Origin: Saccharomonospora viridis DSM 43017
GTDB lineage: Bacteria > Actinomycetota > Actinomycetes > Mycobacteriales > Pseudonocardiaceae
Direction: 5' to 3'
Assembly: GCF_000023865.1 (NCBI RefSeq)
Contig: NC_013159.1
Span: 310,001 to 374,000 of the forward strand
Length of the DNA stretch: 64,000 nucleotides
Shown here: positions 60,320 through 64,000 of the stretch, in pieces
How the letters are laid out: every line of letters begins with the position of its first letter
Position numbering within the stretch: the first letter of the stretch is position 1
The notes under the pieces: model-generated
Seen by the model: only the letters and a program-made list of their open reading frames with translations
Told to the model about the DNA's origin: nothing
Databases searched by the model: none
Translations under genes and position numbers: made by a program

Positions 60320-61500
60320 CCGACACCCGCTTCGGACAACGACTCGCCCGCGGCCTCGCCATGGCTTGCGTGCTCGGACTCGTCATCGCGACCGGTCTGT
60401 GGTGGACGCTGAAGGACACGAACCGCAAGCACGTCACCGCCTACTTCACCCAGGCCATCGGGCTCTACGCGGGCAACAGCGTCCGCATCCTCGGCGTCGA
60501 GGTCGGTGAAGTGACCTCCGTCCGACCCGAGGGGGATCGGGTCCGGGTCGAGATGACCTACGACAGACGGTTCACCGTTCCCGCCGATGCCAAGGCGCTG
60601 ATCGTGGCACCCGCCCTGGTCTCCGACCGCTACGTGCAACTCGCCCCCGCCTACACCGGTGGGGACCAACTCGACGACGGCGCCGTGATCCCGTTGTCCC
60701 GTACCTCCGTCCCGCTGGAGATCGACGAGTTGAGTGAGAGCCTCAGCCGTGTGTCCGAGGCACTCGGCCCCGACGGGGCGAACGCGGACGGTGCACTGTC
60801 CGATCTGCTCGACACCGCCGCGGAGAACCTCGACGGCAACGGCAGGGCCTTGCACGAAGCCATCACCAGGCTCGGCGACGCCGCCGGGACCCTGTCCGGC
60901 AGTTCCGACGACCTCTTCGGCACCGTCGAGAACCTCGCGAAGCTGTCCAACACCCTCGCCGCGAGCGACGACGACATGCGCGAGTTCGAGGAGCGACTCG
61001 CCGACGTCAGCGACTTCTTGGAGCGGGAACGCCACAATCTCGCCGCCACCGTCACCGAACTCGGCACCACGTTGCAGCTCGTCGACGACTTCATCAACGA
61101 CAACCGCGAGCGCGTGAAGTCGAACGTCGACAAGCTCGCCGAGATCACCCAGGTGTTGGTGGATCAACGTGCGGCGTTGGCCGAGACACTCGACATCGCG
61201 CCACTGGCGTTGGGCAACCTCGTCAACACCTACAACGCCGCGTCGGGGACCCTCGACACCCGACCCAACATGAACGAGCTCACCGAGCCGCCCCTCCTCA
61301 TGGTCTGCAACCTGCTGAAGCAGACCCCGAGGGCACTCGACGCGCTCGGCAAGCTGTGTGCCGATGCGGCCGGTGTGCTGGACGGCGTCGTGCAGCTGCC
61401 CTCACTGGCGCAGACGGTGAACGCGCTCAACAAGGGGAAGCTGCCTCCGTTGCCGCTTCCGGTGCTCGGGCAGATCACGGGTTCGGGAGGTGAGCGGTGA
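60316..61500 (+). CDS. mceD: Mce family protein D
   Basis: A 394-residue Mce protein with an N-terminal helix (GLAMACVLGLVIATGLWW), MlaD domain (AGNSVRILGVEVGEVTSV, VSDRYVQLAP), helical region and a C-terminal segment with paired cysteines (LMVCNLL, LGKLCADA). It joins mceE by GTGA overlap. Confidence 0.92.
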   Translation: MTDTRFGQRLARGLAMACVLGLVIATGLWWTLKDTNRKHVTAYFTQAIGLYAGNSVRILGVEVGEVTSVRPEGDRVRVEMTYDRRFTVPADAKALIVAPALVSDRYVQLAPAYTGGDQLDDGAVIPLSRTSVPLEIDELSESLSRVSEALGPDGANADGALSDLLDTAAENLDGNGRALHEAITRLGDAAGTLSGSSDDLFGTVENLAKLSNTLAASDDDMREFEERLADVSDFLERERHNLAATVTELGTTLQLVDDFINDNRERVKSNVDKLAEITQVLVDQRAALAETLDIAPLALGNLVNTYNAASGTLDTRPNMNELTEPPLLMVCNLLKQTPRALDALGKLCADAAGVLDGVVQLPSLAQTVNALNKGKLPPLPLPVLGQITGSGGER

Positions 61501-62693
61501 GGCGATTCCGGACGACGCTCGCCGCCGCGGGAGCGGTCATCCTCGTCGCGGCCGGCGGTTGCAGTGATTTCGAAGGGGTCTACGACATCCCGCTGCCCGG
61601 CGGCGCCGACCTGGGCGACAACCCGTACACCGTGCGCGTCCACTTCCCCGATGTGCTCGACCTCGTCCCTCAGGCGGGCGTGCGGGTCAAGGAGGTGCCG
61701 GTCGGCACGGTGCAGGACGTCCGCCTCGCCGAGGACGGTTGGACCGCCGAGGTGGTGCTCGCCATCAACGGCGATGTCGAGTTACCCGCGAACGCGATCG
61801 CGAATCTGCGGCAGTCGAGTCTGCTCGGGGAGAAGTACGTCGAACTCGCCGCTCCCTCCGAGAGCGAGGGCTTCCCCGGGGAGAAGTTGTCCGACGGCGA
61901 TCTCATTCCGGTCGAACGCACCAACCGCAGCGTCGAGGTCGAGGAGGTCCTCGGAGCGCTGTCGATGCTGCTCAACGGCGGTGGTGTCGAGCAACTCAAC
62001 ACGATCACCAAGGAACTCAACGCGGCCCTGGAAGGCAACGCGCCCGATGTGAAGGCGTTGCTGCGAAACGCCGAGGAACTGGTGGAGGCGCTCGACGAGC
62101 AGTCCAGCGACATCACCACCGCGCTCGACCAACTCAACCGGCTGTCGTCCACTCTGAACGCCCAACGCGACAAGATCGCTGTGGCGGTCGAGGACCTCGG
62201 TCCGGGGTTGGAGGTGCTCGAACGGCAACGTGACCAGCTCGTCGCCATGTTGGGCGCTCTCGAAGGACTGTCCGATGTGGCTGTCGAAACCGTCAACGCC
62301 GGCCAGGAAGACCTGGTGGCCAACCTCGAAGCGCTCTTGCCGACCTTGCGCAAGCTCAGCGAGGCGGGTGCCGACCTGCCTAACGCGCTGGAGCTGCTGT
62401 TGACGTATCCGTTCACGGACGCGGCCGCCGAGGGCGTCAAGGGCGACTACATGAACCTGTACATCGATCTCGATCTGGACCTGCAGGAGATCCTCGCCAA
62501 CCTCGGCCGCAGCAGGCAGAACCCGCTGCAGAACCTGCCGATCGTCGGTGACCTCACCAATCCCCGCGAAACCGATCCGGACGACACGTCGTCGGTGCTG
62601 CCGTTGCCGGGGGACACGGGCGGCGGGGCGGCCCCCGGCGGACAGGGCGGCCTCGACGGAATTCTGGACTCCATGGTCGGGGGTGGTCGCTGA
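61497..62693 (+). CDS. mceE: Mce family lipoprotein E
   Basis: A 398-residue Mce protein with a lipobox (LVAAGGC) in place of a membrane helix, the usual lipoprotein member (LprK-like) of Mce operons. The MlaD domain is seen in PQAGVRVKEVPVGTVQDV and LLGEKYVELA. The helical region and a Gly/Pro-rich tail follow. The GTG overlaps mceD, and its final base is the first base of mceF. Confidence 0.92.
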   Translation: MRRFRTTLAAAGAVILVAAGGCSDFEGVYDIPLPGGADLGDNPYTVRVHFPDVLDLVPQAGVRVKEVPVGTVQDVRLAEDGWTAEVVLAINGDVELPANAIANLRQSSLLGEKYVELAAPSESEGFPGEKLSDGDLIPVERTNRSVEVEEVLGALSMLLNGGGVEQLNTITKELNAALEGNAPDVKALLRNAEELVEALDEQSSDITTALDQLNRLSSTLNAQRDKIAVAVEDLGPGLEVLERQRDQLVAMLGALEGLSDVAVETVNAGQEDLVANLEALLPTLRKLSEAGADLPNALELLLTYPFTDAAAEGVKGDYMNLYIDLDLDLQEILANLGRSRQNPLQNLPIVGDLTNPRETDPDDTSSVLPLPGDTGGGAAPGGQGGLDGILDSMVGGGR

Positions 62694-63955
62694 TGCTCGT
62701 CCGCAAGACCAAGATCCAACTCGTCGCGTTCCTCGTCGTCTCGGTTCTGGCGGTCGCGTACGCGCTCGTCCGGTTCACCGATGTCGAGAAGACGTTCGGT
62801 GCCGGCGGTTACACGGTCCACCTCCACCTGACTTCCTCCGGGGGGATCTTCACGGGTGCCGAGGTCACCTATCGCGGTTACAACATCGGCGAGGTGGGAC
62901 GGCTCAGCCTGACCGAGGACGGGTTGGCGGCCGAGTTGCTCATCGAACCCGACACCCCTCGGGTGCCGCGTGAACTGGACGTGACCATCGCCAACCGCTC
63001 GGCGGTGGGGGAGCAGTACGTCGATCTGCGCCCGGTCACCGACGAAGGCCCGTACCTCGCCGACGGCGACGTCATCGGCCCGGAGAGGGTCAGCACCCCG
63101 GTACCCGCCGAGGACCTCATCACCGACCTGGACAGCCTCGCCTCCTCGGTGCCGACGGAGTCGTTGCGCACGATCGTCGACGAGTCCTATGAGGCGTTCC
63201 ACGGCACCGGGGAGCACTTGCAGAGGCTCATGGACACCACGAGCGAGTTCACCCGGGTCGCCAAGGAGTACCTGCCGCAGACGGTGGAGTTGCTCGACAA
63301 GGGCAGCACGGTCCTGCGCACCCAGAACGACCTCTCCACGTACATGCGATCGTTCAGCGAGGACCTGGCGGCCTTGTCGCAGACGCTGAAGGACTCCGAC
63401 GGCGACATCCGGAACTTGATCGACGTCGCGCCGGACGCGGCGACGACGGTCAGCGGGGTGCTCGCCGAGTCCGGTCCCGGACTCAGCAACGTGGTCGCCA
63501 ACCTGTTGACGACCTCCAACGTGCTCATCACCCGACTCGACGGGGTGGAGCAGGCGTTGGTGAGTTATCCGTTGGTCGCGGCGGGCGCTTACAGCGTTAC
63601 CCCCGGCGACGGGACCGCGCATCTGGGGCTCGTGCTGAACCTGTTCGACCCACCCGCGTGCACCAAGGGCTACCGGCCTCCGGAGACTTATCGTCCCGGC
63701 AACGACACGACGCCTCGCGAGCCGTACAAGGACGCGTACTGCGCCGAGCCGCCGGGCAGCCCCATCGCCGTGCGGGGTTCGCAGAACGCGCCGTACAACG
63801 GCGTGCCGTCGCTGCCGACGCCCGCCCAGGTGGAGGCCAACCGCAACCGCGATTCCGAACAACTGGAGTACCTGCGGCGCATCGCGTCCGACTTGGCGAA
63901 GGAGGACGGACGTTCCATCTCGAGCCTGCGCGAGCTCGTCGGATTGCCGGACTGA
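62693..63955 (+). CDS. mceF: Mce family protein F
   Basis: A 420-residue protein, last of the six, with helix IQLVAFLVVSVLAVAYALV, MlaD domain (GIFTGAEVTYRGYNIGEV, VGEQYVDLRP), helical region, and a C-terminus with two cysteines (PPACTKGYRP, DAYCAEPPG) and a charged end. The window closes 45 bases later with no clear start of another gene; mce-associated proteins often follow here. Confidence 0.92.
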   Translation: MLVRKTKIQLVAFLVVSVLAVAYALVRFTDVEKTFGAGGYTVHLHLTSSGGIFTGAEVTYRGYNIGEVGRLSLTEDGLAAELLIEPDTPRVPRELDVTIANRSAVGEQYVDLRPVTDEGPYLADGDVIGPERVSTPVPAEDLITDLDSLASSVPTESLRTIVDESYEAFHGTGEHLQRLMDTTSEFTRVAKEYLPQTVELLDKGSTVLRTQNDLSTYMRSFSEDLAALSQTLKDSDGDIRNLIDVAPDAATTVSGVLAESGPGLSNVVANLLTTSNVLITRLDGVEQALVSYPLVAAGAYSVTPGDGTAHLGLVLNLFDPPACTKGYRPPETYRPGNDTTPREPYKDAYCAEPPGSPIAVRGSQNAPYNGVPSLPTPAQVEANRNRDSEQLEYLRRIASDLAKEDGRSISSLRELVGLPD

Positions 63956-64000
63956 GAGGAACGACGCGCAGACCGACCTGCCCACGCCGACCACACCCAC

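Overview
The window is high-GC, densely packed actinobacterial chromosome. Gene families, GTG/TTG starts, four-base start/stop overlaps and gene order point to the Pseudonocardiaceae (Saccharomonospora or Amycolatopsis-like); the genus is an inference. No phage, insertion sequence, CRISPR array or rRNA operon is visible.

1-20.9 kb is respiratory. The 3' end of menG and a menJ-type menaquinone reductase precede a complete 14-gene nuoA-N operon (NADH:menaquinone oxidoreductase, 2.1-18.2 kb), followed by a long-chain polyprenyl diphosphate synthase that would make the menaquinone side chain. The nuo promoter region holds two Rex-type operators (TTGTGAA-N4-TTCACAA and a near-perfect second copy). 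A 74-bp tandem duplication between nuoE and nuoF creates two 25-codon mini-ORFs chained by ATGA overlaps.

20.9-39 kb is mixed metabolism, mostly on the minus strand: 2-oxoacid:ferredoxin oxidoreductase korAB; an Lrp/AsnC regulator divergent from dimethylargininase; a four-gene Mn/Zn-type ABC transporter; HtpX protease; RmlA; a DUF4232 lipoprotein; YajQ; tRNA-Tyr; an amidase; a DUF309 protein; cytochrome c oxidase subunit I (ctaD); a DUF2630 protein; and a DedA protein. About 1.1 kb after DedA (38.3-39.5 kb) has no convincing gene.

39.4-54 kb begins with a membrane c-di-GMP phosphodiesterase that has a degenerate GGDEF domain. It then follows the conserved actinobacterial order tRNA-Thr, tRNA-Met, rpmG, hadA, hadB, tRNA-Trp, secE, nusG, rplK, rplA, rplJ, rplL. 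Accessory genes are inserted: a secreted S1 protease between rpmG and hadA; and an SGNH lipase-like lipoprotein, a DUF1648 membrane protein with a GntR/YtrA regulator, and aspC between hadB and tRNA-Trp. A membrane protein rich in Gln and Phe lies between rplA and rplJ.

54-64 kb is one lipid-transport operon: mkl/mceG (ATPase), yrbEA and yrbEB (permeases), and mceA-F (periplasmic Mce proteins, mceE being the lipoprotein), tightly overlapped. Together these encode a complete Mce importer.
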